From Aerococcus sp. Group 1 (GTDB lineage Bacteria; Bacillota; Bacilli; Lactobacillales; Aerococcaceae): a stretch of DNA of 64,000 bases. Within the stretch, counting starts at the first letter, position 1; the number at the start of each line of letters is the position of its first letter. Under the pieces are notes generated by a model. The model was given only the letters and a program-made list of their open reading frames with translations. It was not told where the DNA came from and ran no database searches. The position numbers and the translations under genes are program-made. This document shows positions 16,902 through 25,339 of this stretch, one piece after another. The DNA is taken from assembly GCF_000193205.1 (NCBI RefSeq), contig NC_015278.1:1984001-2048000 (forward strand), given 5' to 3'.

Positions 16902-17717
16902 ATGCCCAACTTAGAAAATGTCCGTCTCATTGCTATCGATATGGATAAGACCCTCATTACCGATAGTGGTGACCTGCCCGACCGCTTCTCCAGCCTGGTA
17001 ATAGAGCTTAGCCAAGTCGATGTCTTGGTTGCTATTGCTAGCGGCCGACCCAACTATACCTTAAAAGCCATGTTCCCTCACTTAGAAAACCAAATCGCTT
17101 TTATCTCCGATAACGGCGGTTATGTTAGCTACCAAGGTCAAGCCCTCTACCAGAAATTAATTGACCCTAAGGACTACCAAGCTATGGCCCGCTTTACCCA
17201 ATCCATTCCCGGTAATATTGGGGTTCTATGTGGCTTAGACGGGGCCTATGTCGCCAAGGAAGCCAAGCTTTATGACGAAGCCTTGCGCTATTACTACTAC
17301 CAACTCAATTATGTGGATGACTTGACCCAGCAAGACCTTCCAGCCAATAAATTCACCATCTACCTACCTAATAACGATAGTAAGGCCCAGAATGACCAAG
17401 CCTACGCCCCCAAATTTGGGGATGACTTCTCCGTTGCCGTATCGGGCTTGGACTGGATTGACATCACGGCTCTTGGCGTTGACAAGGGCCAAGGCATTAG
17501 CCACTTAGGCCAGGCAGAAGGAATTTCTCCCCAAGAAATGCTAGCCATTGGTGATAACTATAATGATATCCCCATGCTAGAAGTGGCTGAATTTAGTTAT
17601 GCCGTAGCCAATGCCCATGATGATATCAAGGCGGTTGCCAAATACCTAGCCCCCTCTAATAACGACCAGGGGGTTATCCAAGTCATGGAAGCTGTCCTCC
17701 AAGCCAGGCAAGTTTAA
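16902..17717 (+). CDS. Cof-type HAD-superfamily phosphatase
   Basis: A 271-residue class IIB HAD hydrolase. Motif I is IDMDKTL (Asp nucleophile near residue 13; Lys replaces the more usual Gly), motif II is IASGRP, and motif IV is GDNYNDIPML near residue 225, with the Cof cap domain in between. These enzymes dephosphorylate sugar phosphates, nucleotides or phosphorylated cofactors; the substrate cannot be predicted. A good AGGAG site precedes the ATG. Monocistronic: divergent from the exporter on the left and closed by a terminator on the right. Confidence 0.88.
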   Translation: MPNLENVRLIAIDMDKTLITDSGDLPDRFSSLVIELSQVDVLVAIASGRPNYTLKAMFPHLENQIAFISDNGGYVSYQGQALYQKLIDPKDYQAMARFTQSIPGNIGVLCGLDGAYVAKEAKLYDEALRYYYYQLNYVDDLTQQDLPANKFTIYLPNNDSKAQNDQAYAPKFGDDFSVAVSGLDWIDITALGVDKGQGISHLGQAEGISPQEMLAIGDNYNDIPMLEVAEFSYAVANAHDDIKAVAKYLAPSNNDQGVIQVMEAVLQARQV

Positions 17718-17731
17718 AGCTTAAATAAACA

Positions 17732-17775
17732 AAAATGCCTCAGCCCTGCGCTTATTGCATGGGTTGAGGCATATT
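17732..17775. terminator. terminator between convergent HAD phosphatase and yacL genes
   Basis: ATGCCTCAGCCC / GGGTTGAGGCAT stem with a 14-base loop and flanking A and T runs, able to work in both directions. Confidence 0.88.
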
Positions 17776-17777
17776 TA

Positions 17778-18950
17778 TTATTCATCGATTAATTTAGCAA
17801 AAATCATCTTACCCGCATTGGTTTGAATGGCGCTGGTTACTTCGACTTCAACCTCTTCATCCATATGCAAGCGTCCTTCTTCCACCACAATCATGGTCCC
17901 ATCATCCAAGTAACCGACCCCTTGTTGGCGTTCGGTCCCTTTTTTAATGATATGGACTTGCATGCGATCTCCAGGAATAACCACGGTCTTCATAGCATTG
18001 GCTAATTCGTTTAAGTTAAGAACCTTAATTTGATGGAAATGGCTGACCTTATTGAGATTATAGTCATTGGTCACGACCACCCCATTGACTTCCTTAGCCA
18101 GTAGCAGCAACTTCAAATCCACTTCTTCCTCTTCTTCAAAGTCGCCCGCATAAAATTCCACCGGCAAGTCCTCTAGGGCTTGGATCGCATTTAAAACATC
18201 TAAACCCCGCCGTCCCCGGACCCGCTTAGAGGCATCGGAAGAATCGGCAATGTATTGGAGTTCCTTGAGGACAAAGTTGGACACTAAAATCGTCCCTTCG
18301 ATAATCCCAGTCTTTAAGACATCCAGAATCCGACCATCAATAATGACACTGGTATCCAATATCTTATAGGGCTTGAAGTTTTCCCAAGCTGCGCTCTCTT
18401 GCCCCGACTCCTTGTCGGACTTGGCTGGGCTAGGCTCATTTTCAGCCTCCTCTTCGTCACTAGCAGTCTCCTTGTCTTGGACACGGTCCCGTAAATTACT
18501 AATACGAATATTACGGAAGAAGGCCAGTATTTCATCACTCTTCACCCAGAGGACAAAATACCCTAAAAATGCAAAGAGAATGGTCAGAACGACCGGCAAG
18601 ACATTACTAATAAAGTAAATATCCAAGGCAATCAAAGGAATATTAATCAACCAAGCCAGAATCAGCCCCATAACAATCCCTAAGAGGGCGATGAGGATAT
18701 TGCTGATCGGTAGATCGCGAATCTCCTTCTCTAAACGTCTGACCAGTTTCTTTTCAAGTGGTTCTAATAATTTAATAAGAATTAGAAAAATAAGTGCTCC
18801 AATGATGATATTAATCCACGCTTGATTAACAAAGGTGTGAGACAAATTGGTCCACCGCCATAAGATGGGGAGGAGATAGTAACCAAAGCCTGCGCCCACT
18901 AATAACCACAGAAAATCAATAATCTTGGCCCATACATCTAATCGTTTCAT
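17778..18950 (-). CDS. yacL: PIN/TRAM domain membrane protein (YacL family)
   Basis: A 390-residue protein: four membrane segments in the first 150 residues, an acidic linker (DKETASDEEEAENEPSPAKSD region), a PIN nuclease-like domain beginning YKILDTSVIIDGRILDV with conserved acidic residues and TNDYNLNKVS, and a C-terminal TRAM RNA-binding domain. Start chosen at ATG 18950 because GGAGGTGA lies at ideal spacing; the upstream in-frame start at 18968 has none. It lies downstream of radA, as in many Firmicutes. A membrane-anchored RNase role is inferred from the domains. Confidence 0.88.
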   Translation of the reverse strand: MKRLDVWAKIIDFLWLLVGAGFGYYLLPILWRWTNLSHTFVNQAWINIIIGALIFLILIKLLEPLEKKLVRRLEKEIRDLPISNILIALLGIVMGLILAWLINIPLIALDIYFISNVLPVVLTILFAFLGYFVLWVKSDEILAFFRNIRISNLRDRVQDKETASDEEEAENEPSPAKSDKESGQESAAWENFKPYKILDTSVIIDGRILDVLKTGIIEGTILVSNFVLKELQYIADSSDASKRVRGRRGLDVLNAIQALEDLPVEFYAGDFEEEEEVDLKLLLLAKEVNGVVVTNDYNLNKVSHFHQIKVLNLNELANAMKTVVIPGDRMQVHIIKKGTERQQGVGYLDDGTMIVVEEGRLHMDEEVEVEVTSAIQTNAGKMIFAKLIDE

Positions 18951-19036
18951 CTTGTCACCTCCTTTCAATAACTATTATTTTATTTTCTATTACATTATAC
19001 ACAATATATCTTTTAAGTGTTAGTTAATTATACTCC

Positions 19037-20425
19037 CTATCGCCCCTGAGGGGGAAAGACTTCTTTGAGAACTTGGGTCAGGGTCTTGGCACCAATAATT
19101 TCAATGTCTTGACTATCTGTCGCCAGGCCTTGGAGATTCCCATAGGGGATAAAAATCCGTTTAAATCCTAATTTTTCCGCTTCTTGGATCCGTTCATTAA
19201 TCCGGGAAATCCGGCGAATTTCACCGGTTAGGCCAATCTCACCCACAAAGCAATCGCTGGCCTGGGTCTCCTTCTCCCAGTAACTGGAAGCCACAGCTAT
19301 AGCAATAGCTAGGTCAATGGCTGGTTCATCGAGCTTAACCCCACCGGTTGACTTGAGATAGGCGTCTTGGTTCTGCAGCATGAGATGGGCCCGCTTCTCT
19401 AAGACCGCCATAATGAGAGTGACCCGGGAATAATCCAAACCACTGGCCGTGCGACGGGCATTACCAAAGGCCGTGGCCGACAAGAGGGCTTGGATTTCGG
19501 TTAGGATCGGCCGGGTTCCTTCCATGGAAGCGACCACAGCGGACCCATTGGCCCCCATGAGCCGTTCTTCTAAAAAGAGCTGGCTGGGATTGGTGACCTC
19601 TTCCAGGCCCTGGCTTTTCATATCAAAAACTCCGATTTCATTGGTCGAGCCAAAACGATTTTTGACCGCTCTGAGGATCCGGAAGGTGTTATGCTTTTCT
19701 CCTTCCAAGTACAAGACCGTGTCCACCATATGTTCGAGAATCCGCGGTCCGGCAATATTACCTTCCTTGGTCACATGGCCGACCACAAAGATGGCGATTC
19801 CAGAACTTTTGGCAATATGCATGAGTTCACCAGTCGCTTCTCTGACCTGGCTGACACTGCCGGCCAGGGATTCATTATTAGGATGGACCATGGTTTGGAT
19901 GGAGTCAATCACCACAAAGTCGGCTTGGGTATCTGAAATAGCCGCTTGAATAGCCAAGAGGTCGGTTTCGGCATAAACAAAAAAGTCCGCATCCTGGTAG
20001 CCTAGGCGGTCAGCCCGCATCTTGATTTGATGTAAACTTTCTTCACCGGAAACATAGAGGACCCGGCCACCATTATCACTTAATTGCTTAGCTACCTGGA
20101 GGAGCAGGGTCGACTTTCCAATGCCGGGATCCCCACCAATCAGGGCCAAAGACCCAGGGACTACCCCGCCACCGAGGACCCGGTTGAACTCGCCTAGGCC
20201 AGTCTTGACCCGCTTTTCTTCCGCCTGGCTGACTTCCTTGAGACGTTCAGGCTTGGCTTTTTTCTGATTGACCTCTGTCCCAGCTTGGCGGATGGGCTTC
20301 CCCGCAATCACTTCCTCTTCCAGGGTATTCCAAGCCCCGCATTGGGGACATTTCCCATACCACTGAGGTGATTCATAGCCACAAGCCTGGCAGGTGTAGA
20401 CAGTTTTTCGCTTCTTTTTTGCCAT
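19037..20425 (-). CDS. radA: DNA repair protein RadA (Sms)
   Basis: A 462-residue RecA-like ATPase, complete: N-terminal zinc finger [18 protein letters not shown], Walker [12 protein letters not shown] near residue 96, the RadA-specific [11 protein letters not shown] motif, and a C-terminal Lon-like domain ([20 protein letters not shown]). RadA drives branch migration of recombination intermediates and aids recombinational repair and, in naturally competent species, transformation. It lies between dut and yacL on the same strand, with only short gaps, so these are probably cotranscribed. Confidence 0.95.
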   Translation of the reverse strand: MAKKKRKTVYTCQACGYESPQWYGKCPQCGAWNTLEEEVIAGKPIRQAGTEVNQKKAKPERLKEVSQAEEKRVKTGLGEFNRVLGGGVVPGSLALIGGDPGIGKSTLLLQVAKQLSDNGGRVLYVSGEESLHQIKMRADRLGYQDADFFVYAETDLLAIQAAISDTQADFVVIDSIQTMVHPNNESLAGSVSQVREATGELMHIAKSSGIAIFVVGHVTKEGNIAGPRILEHMVDTVLYLEGEKHNTFRILRAVKNRFGSTNEIGVFDMKSQGLEEVTNPSQLFLEERLMGANGSAVVASMEGTRPILTEIQALLSATAFGNARRTASGLDYSRVTLIMAVLEKRAHLMLQNQDAYLKSTGGVKLDEPAIDLAIAIAVASSYWEKETQASDCFVGEIGLTGEIRRISRINERIQEAEKLGFKRIFIPYGNLQGLATDSQDIEIIGAKTLTQVLKEVFPPQGR

Positions 20426-20444
20426 TCCTTCCCTCTACTTTCTC

Positions 20445-20954
20445 TTATTGTCCGGAACTTCCAAAACCACCACTCCGCTCCTTCAGACCCCCACTATCTT
20501 GGTCAGTTTTCAGGTAGGGAGTAAAAATTCCCTGGGCAATCCGCTCACCCTTCTCAATCACCACATCTTCCAAGCCAAAGTTGAGCAGTTGGACATAGAT
20601 GTGACCTTCATTGTTGGCATTATTATAGTAGTCACTATCAATAATCCCCACTCCATTAGGTAAGGTGAGGTTACGTTTCCAAGGGTTACTGGACCGAGAA
20701 ATAATCTGCAGGTATTCATCGTGAGGCATATAGACCTTAAGCCCGGTCGGGACCAGGGTAGGTTGGGTAATCTTCGCTAAATCGCTTGTTCCTTCTCCCG
20801 CAGCCGCTTTGACAGCTGCCGACCAGAAGGAAGGCAAAAGTACTTTTTCAGCAGCCTCAATGTCATAGCCAGCCGCAGAAGTGGTTTGCCTTTGAGGCAG
20901 GTTAATCCCTTGATCTTTGTAGGAACTGACAATTTCAAATCCTCTTTTTGCCAT
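20445..20954 (-). CDS. dut: dUTP diphosphatase (trimeric dUTPase)
   Basis: A 169-residue dUTPase-like protein with motifs in order: AAGYDIEAA (motif 1), RSSNPWKRNLTLPNGVG (motifs 2-3 region), IDSDYYNN, GERIAQGIF (motif 4) and the Gly-rich C-terminal RSGGFGSSG (motif 5) that closes over the active site. It removes dUTP to prevent uracil entering DNA and supplies dUMP for thymidylate synthesis. It is longer than the minimal family because of an insertion around residues 40-65 (SFWSAAVKAAAGEGTSD), as in other lactic bacteria. The start is uncertain: a GTG at 20966 is in frame, but I prefer ATG 20954. Confidence 0.9.
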   Translation of the reverse strand: MAKRGFEIVSSYKDQGINLPQRQTTSAAGYDIEAAEKVLLPSFWSAAVKAAAGEGTSDLAKITQPTLVPTGLKVYMPHDEYLQIISRSSNPWKRNLTLPNGVGIIDSDYYNNANNEGHIYVQLLNFGLEDVVIEKGERIAQGIFTPYLKTDQDSGGLKERSGGFGSSGQ

Positions 20955-21122
20955 TACTTTCTTCACGCTCCGCTTCTTTTATCCATTATATAATGGAAGA
21001 ACCACTTCCCAAAACAAAAGCCAAAGCCTTAAACAAATTTTATCCTTCTTTGCCTAGGAGATTTTTTCCCTTACAATGATTAAGAAATACATCGTCTAGA
21101 AGCAATAATAAAGGAGTTTACT

Positions 21123-21308
21123 ATGAATCGTTATACTGTTGCCTTCATTTTTGGCTTGATCGCCTTCGCCATTGCTCTCTACCGTCTCTTCAAAACCCGG
21201 GTCCCTGGTAAGGAAAAGTTCGACCATTATTTAAAAATTTCTTTCTGGGTCTTTATCGGTCTGGCCATTATTGCTGCTTCTTTCGGCCAATACCTGGGTT
21301 TAAGATAA
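21123..21308 (+). CDS. small membrane protein, unknown function
   Basis: A 61-residue protein with an AAAGGAG site before the ATG. Two membrane segments (about residues 5-22 and 40-58) flank a short basic loop (FKTRVPGKEKFDHY). It does not match a family I can name. It is transcribed away from dut and ends just before a large palindromic region. Good ribosome binding site and coding-like composition argue that it is real. Confidence 0.6.
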   Translation: MNRYTVAFIFGLIAFAIALYRLFKTRVPGKEKFDHYLKISFWVFIGLAIIAASFGQYLGLR

Positions 21309-21320
21309 AGTATTATATTG

Positions 21321-21641
21321 ATGAGCATGCGTTCTGCTTTTGAAATTTGGTCGTTAAATGCCATGACACCGGCTCGAGCGCAAGATCTCTCGCCTAGCGA
21401 GCTTCAAGAGTCTGGGACAAAAGTCTCAGACTCTTTTCAAAATACGAACTATCTAATCAAAACGTGTTCCAAAAGTCAGCCCTGACGTCCACTTCACGAA
21501 CTATGTGCGATAGGCTTGCGCCTATCTTCCATAGTTTGTTCCAGTGGTTCAGGGCTCTTTTGACTTTTGTCACACTCTCTAATTCACATCGCTTGCTTAT
21601 CCATGGCTAACGACCTATTTCAAAATGTCACTCCTGCTCAT
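21321..21641. repeat. 320-bp nested palindrome (multi-branched structured element)
   Basis: Outer arms: ATGAGCA (21321-21327) with TGCTCAT (21635-21641), and TTTTGAAAT..GGTCGTTA..GCCATG (21338-21365) with CCATGGCTAACGACC.ATTTCAAAA (21601-21625), complementary at nearly every position. Inside are at least two more hairpins: 21406-21435 (AAGAGTCTGGGAC/GTCTCAGACTCTT, terminator-like) and 21471-21568 (a long imperfect stem with ACGTCCACTTC opposite TTCCAGTGG). It contains no plausible gene. It lies between convergent genes. Part of it (21539-21580) recurs at 54194-54235 with one mismatch. It could be a MITE-like element or a structured RNA. Confidence 0.75.
21471..21580. repeat. dispersed hairpin repeat, copy A
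   Basis: Imperfect stem 21471-21568 followed by the tail TGTCACACTCTCT to 21580. Conserved blocks shared with copy B (62046-62155) are ACGTCCACTTC, TTCCAGTGGTT and TGTCRCACTCTCT; the remaining stem sequences differ between copies but remain complementary within each. Confidence 0.7.
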
Positions 21642-21700
21642 AACTAGCTAATTAATGAATCTAATTTTATAGATTGTTATCGATCATAAATAATAAAAGA

Positions 21701-21745
21701 CAAAAAGCGAGCCTAAGTGATTATTAATACCTAAGCTCACTTGGG
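21701..21745 (-). terminator. terminator of the truncated M16C peptidase gene
   Basis: CCTAAGTGA (21712-21720) pairs with TCACTTGGG (21737-21745) with one G-U pair; on the minus strand a run of five T follows within a few bases. It lies 27 bases beyond the stop codon. Confidence 0.6.
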
Positions 21746-21771
21746 AATAGTCCCTTCTCTTTATCCGTGGA

Positions 21772-22207
21772 TTAATCCCGTTTTAATTCTCTTAATTGGT
21801 CAAAGAGTTCTTGGTTGGCTTGCAACTTATCGCGGTTTCCATAAACTACAATCTTAGCATCATCCATCACTTGACTAACGGTATCATTGAGCGCCAGTAA
21901 GTCTTCTTGCTGGGTATGGATGAGGTCAGAAAATTCCTGGTTTAGGTCGGACTTGCTTTGCTTACAGAAGTAACGCTTTAATTTGAGGGCGTTGACTTCT
22001 TTAGGGGTCAGTGGATACTGGTAATGGGTCAGGGAACCAATAATCCGCTGTTCGACAAAGTCTGGATTTAAATCTAAGTCTTTAAAGGACTGGTCCATAT
22101 TTTGGTAGACTGCTAGACTTTGTTTCAGATGGGGGTCACGGTAGGAATAAGCTAAGACCCCGCCAGCAGGACTCATGGAAAGCCCCGCCCCATAGGCTCC
22201 CGCTTGG
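21772..22207 (-). pseudogene. M16C metallopeptidase (PreP-like), C-terminal fragment cut by IS
   Basis: About 145 codons of the end of an M16C (presequence-protease-like) zinc peptidase; complete proteins are near 970 residues. The GAYGAGLS..GGVLAYSYRDPHLKQSL stretch is the characteristic C-terminal-half motif, followed by an IIGSLTHYQYPLTPKEV segment and an Arg-rich end. The 5' part is missing: the reading frame runs straight into the IS copy at 22208, and the missing part is not elsewhere in this window. A TTG inside the IS end could initiate a short product, but it would lack the HxxEH catalytic domain and be inactive. The organism has lost or moved the rest of the gene. Confidence 0.8.
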
Positions 22208-22434
22208 TATGGTGACCCCAATAAGTTGGACTTTATATATAGTGAGTTGGCCTTTGGCCAGCTCTTTTTTGTTGCTTACAGTTCTTGCTTATTTCTTGCC
22301 GACACATTTACTCAGAAATTTAAACTTGTCAAGAGGAAGAGCGTAGCGGCTCTTGATAAGTTTAAAGTTTATGTGTAATCATTAAGCGGCGAAAGAAGCG
22401 TGATGAAGACGAAATTCTATAGGACTCCTAAAAT

Positions 22435-23271
22435 CTAATTTTCTTTGATTCTTTCACCATTGTAATAGATTATAAAATCTTCAATCGCTTGTGCTAATTC
22501 TTCAAAGGAATGATAAGTCCGACCATAGTAGACTTCTTGTTTTAGTAGACTAAAGAAATTCTCCATTGGCGAATTATCTAAGCAATTTCCTTTACGAGAC
22601 ATACTTTGAAAAATTCGGTGATCCTTCAAGAGCCGGGTGTAACTTTTCATTTGATAGGCCCAGCCCTGATCAGAATGAAAGGTTCTTCTGTATGGACATA
22701 ATTTACTTGCTTCAATGGCAGCTTGTAGCCCCTCCAACATGCTTTGTCCATTAGGCTGATGTGTTATCTTAAAAGAAATAATTTCTCGATTAAATAGATC
22801 CATGTAAGGATCTAAATAGAGTTTTCCAGTTTGATAATTCCCAGAATCATCGGCATAGTAGTATTTAAATTCTGTTGTGTCTGTTGTTATTTTTTGATAA
22901 GGAATGGTCGAATCAAACCGCCGGTTGATACGATTTGGCGCTATCTCTCCAATCGTTCCTTTGTAGGAATTATATTTTCTTGTCTTTCTAGTATAGCTAG
23001 TGACCTGTATCCCCATAATTTTCATTAGGCGTTGAACTTTGTTTTTACTGACCTTATAACCACGGGAAAGCAGTTCAGCTCGCATTCTTCGATAACCATA
23101 ATCCTTATGGGTTTCTCTGATGTCTTTCATTTCCTCTTTTAAATCGGCATCCTTATCAATTTCCTCATCTTTATTTTTCCAATAAAAGTAGGTCGATTTA
23201 GGAAACTTTAAAACGCTAAGAATATCTTTTAAAGCATATTTTTCATCATGGAGACGTGTGATTTCGGTCAC
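22435..23271 (-). CDS. IS3-family transposase OrfB, C-terminally truncated
   Basis: 278 residues, the catalytic rve/DDE subunit: first Asp in ITTDTTEFKY, second in HSDQGWAYQ, Glu in SPMENFFSLLKQE. It starts with GTG overlapping the last base of orfA, consistent with the overlapping orfA/orfB arrangement and possible -1 frameshifting of this family, though I do not see the canonical A6G slippery run. Compared with copy 2 (296 residues), one A is missing (run of 4 rather than 5), creating an early stop after YYNGERIKEN and removing the last 18 residues. All DDE residues remain. Confidence 0.85.
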   Translation of the reverse strand: MTEITRLHDEKYALKDILSVLKFPKSTYFYWKNKDEEIDKDADLKEEMKDIRETHKDYGYRRMRAELLSRGYKVSKNKVQRLMKIMGIQVTSYTRKTRKYNSYKGTIGEIAPNRINRRFDSTIPYQKITTDTTEFKYYYADDSGNYQTGKLYLDPYMDLFNREIISFKITHQPNGQSMLEGLQAAIEASKLCPYRRTFHSDQGWAYQMKSYTRLLKDHRIFQSMSRKGNCLDNSPMENFFSLLKQEVYYGRTYHSFEELAQAIEDFIIYYNGERIKEN

Positions 23272-23807
23272 TATTTCTTCTTTTCTCGCTTGACTCTTTG
23301 AGCCACACGTCTCCTCAATCCTTTTAAAAATTTGTTCTCAATTTCTAAATCCGTAATCCGTTGTTCAAGTTCCTTTATTTTTGCTTCACTTAACTGATTG
23401 GTTTCGCTGCTATCCTTTATTTGATTGATTTGTGATTTCTTTTTAGACACTTTAGGTGGCCTTCCTTTCCTCGCGGAAAGGCCATCAAGTCCTCTTTCAT
23501 GATAAGCTCTTCGCCAATTAGCGATTAGACTTGGATTATTCATGTTTAATGAATTGGCCAATTCGCGATAACTCATTTCCGTACTTTCATACAATTCTAT
23601 CGCATTTAATTTGAATTCAACAGTATAAACCTGTTGAGTCCGCCTTTTCTTTAAACCATCTACACCAAATTCATAATAGTTATTAACCCACCTTCGTAAA
23701 ATAGAAGGATCTATTCCTGCTTTATTAGCTAAGGTTCGATAACTTCCTTTTTTCGCAATATAGTCTCCTACTAAATTCAGTTTAAATTCTAATGAATATT
23801 TAGACAT
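23271..23807 (-). CDS. IS3-family transposase OrfA (HTH protein)
   Basis: About 178 residues, identical in sequence to the OrfA of copy 2. Two helix-turn-helix segments (SYRTLANKAGIDPSILRRWV and SYRELANSLNMNNPSLIANW) bind the element ends, and a leucine-zipper-like stretch (LEQRITDLEIENKFLKGL) allows oligomerisation. Start taken at the ATG giving MSKYSLEFKLNL; an in-frame TTG lies 15 bases upstream. A hairpin formed by the element's own left end lies directly in front and probably blocks transcription entering from outside. Confidence 0.88.
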   Translation of the reverse strand: MSKYSLEFKLNLVGDYIAKKGSYRTLANKAGIDPSILRRWVNNYYEFGVDGLKKRRTQQVYTVEFKLNAIELYESTEMSYRELANSLNMNNPSLIANWRRAYHERGLDGLSARKGRPPKVSKKKSQINQIKDSSETNQLSEAKIKELEQRITDLEIENKFLKGLRRRVAQRVKREKKK

Positions 23808-23860
23808 AAAAATAACCCCCAAAAGTTGAATTCTTAGTCCAACTTTTGGGGGTCACTACA

Positions 23861-24944
23861 AATCGCCCGATTGGACCGTGTAGGATGCACTTGAGGTTGT
23901 GTTTTCAGCGGGTTTTTCTGACTTTTGTTCATTAGCTTCAGGACTTGCATCTGACTTTCTTAATTCCCATTTTAGAACATAGCGGCCGTTACCAACATAG
24001 TCGACCCGATATTGTTTGTATTTAGACCAGTCAGCATGTTGATGACCAAAGGCCATGGCTTCTTCAACAGTCTTAAAAGTTTGGTCTTCTTTTTGCCAAC
24101 CATCTTCTACTCTAGTCGTGTCCGCTTTAGCTGGTTTTTCACTTTCTTGAATAACTTCGCTGCTTGGTTTTGTTGTTGAAGTTTCTGCCTTGACAACTAA
24201 TTTGTCGCCAGGGTGGAGCATGTAGTTAGCGCCTAATTTATTCCAGGACATCAAGTCTTGGATACTTACCCCGTACTTGTTACTGATTCTCCAGAGAGAA
24301 TCGCCGGATTGAACTGTGTAGGAAGCGCTAGGAGTTGTGCTTTCAGCAGGTTTTGCGGCTTCACTTGGTTTTTCAGTACTTAGTTTTCTTGTTGGAACTT
24401 CTGTCTTGTCAGGTGCTTGAACCACTAACTTGTCACCTGGATGTAACATGTAGTTAGCGCCTAACTTGTTCCAAGTCATGAGGTCTTGGATACTTACGCC
24501 ATGCTTGCGACTGATTCTCCAGAGAGAATCGCCGGATTGGACGGTATAGGGGCCACTGACAGCTGGTTTTTCAACCGCTTTGTTGGTCGCTACAGGTTTT
24601 TCACTGTTTGTTTTGACTGAGCTTGTCGTTTCAGTGTTTTGACCACTCGCTTGAGGATTCTTCAATTCCCATTTAAGGACAAAGCGATTAGGGCCGGCGT
24701 AATTGACCCGGTATTGTTTATACTTGGACCAATCTGCGTGTTGGTTCCCATAGGTCATCGCTTCATCAAGAGTTTTGAAACTGTGCCCTTCTTGAACCCA
24801 GCCACTGGATGCACTACCTGGATTAGCTTCTGCTAAGACTTCTGGTGCATCTGCCACTTGTAAAGCTGCCGACGACAATAAGGACAGTGATGCCAGGCTA
24901 ATCCATTTATTATATTGATTCATTTTTTGATTTCTTGCTTTCAT
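23861..24944 (-). pseudogene. LysM cell-wall protein, 3' end removed at the IS junction
   Basis: A secreted protein with a signal peptide (residues 1-39, cleavage likely after VLAEA) and about 361 codons left. Order: a 50-residue domain (GWVQEGHSFKTLDEAMTYGN ... RFVLKWEL), LysM 1 (YTVQSGDSLWRISRKHGVS), LysM 2 (YTVQSGDSLWRISNKYGVS), the 50-residue domain again (WQKEDQTFKTVEEAMAFGHQ ... RYVLKWEL), then the first residues of a third LysM (SASYTVQSGD), where the IS begins and supplies a stop codon. LysM domains bind peptidoglycan. I do not recognise the 50-residue W..F.T..EA domain. GGAGG precedes ATG 24944. The product may still bind walls, but the original C-terminus, possibly catalytic, is gone. 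Confidence 0.83.
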
Positions 24945-25033
24945 TTTAATAACCTCCCTTAGGGAAAGACGGCATACCATGCTCTCTTTTCACTTATATT
25001 ATAACAAGCCCTCAATAGGAGTTAAAGTCATAT

Positions 25034-25050
25034 TGTAACATTTCTGTAAT
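25034..25050 (+). promoter_or_regulatory. candidate WalR (YycF/VicR) box near the LysM gene
   Basis: TGTAACATTTCTGTAAT fits the WalR consensus TGTWAH-N5-TGTWAH exactly. It lies about 90 bases upstream of the LysM gene start, on the opposite strand. WalR is the essential cell-wall regulator of Firmicutes and often controls LysM and hydrolase genes. Confidence 0.6.
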
Positions 25051-25187
25051 ATTAACCATTCCTTAAACTTTCTAATGCTATTTTCCGAAAAAGTAGTGAA
25101 AGTCCTTATTTATAGGCGTTTTTATAAGTTTTCATTAACTTTATAAGTAAAGAAAAGCTGATCAAAGCTTGCTTTATGACAAACTTC

Positions 25188-25204
25188 TGTAATATTTACG
25201 TAAT
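25188..25204 (+). promoter_or_regulatory. second WalR-like box in the LysM-ppc intergenic region
   Basis: TGTAATATTTACGTAAT fits the same direct-repeat pattern with one mismatch in the second half-site, and has the same orientation as the box at 25034. Two boxes in one intergenic region strengthen the call. Confidence 0.45.
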
Positions 25205-25237
25205 ATTATTTCATCGACTAGTTAAGAAAATAAAGAA

Positions 25238-25251
25238 AGTAAGCGTTTCCT
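25238..25251. promoter_or_regulatory. possible cre site upstream of ppc
   Basis: AGTAAGCGTTTCCT agrees with the 14-base cre consensus except at the first and last positions. It lies about 90 bases before the ppc start. Weak on its own, but plausible given the cre-like site at ppdK. Confidence 0.3.
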
Positions 25252-25339
25252 AAGGGGCGATCCCCATGTTTCATTAGCTGGAAAAGTGGTATCATAGGGA
25301 CAAATAAGGAACGTGCGGTTCCATAAAGGAGTGAACAGT

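Larger units (their letters stand above)
22208..23860 (-). mobile_element. IS3-family insertion sequence, copy 1 (no target duplication)
   Basis: A 1653-bp element with terminal repeats TGTAGTGACCCCCAAAAG and TATGGTGACCCCAATAAG followed by shared GTTGGAC. orfA and orfB are those of IS3/IS150-type transposases. It matches copy 2 (60299-61952) except for one missing A near 22439-22442, which truncates orfB. The bases bordering it (ATTT on one side, CCAA on the other, in element orientation) are not a duplication, and it joins two different broken genes, so this copy marks a recombination or deletion junction rather than a simple insertion. Confidence 0.9.

Noticed and set aside
23271..23290. 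Canonical A6G slippery site for OrfAB fusion in the IS
   Set aside because: The overlap contains only GAAAAGAAGAAA; frameshifting remains possible, but the canonical heptamer is absent.
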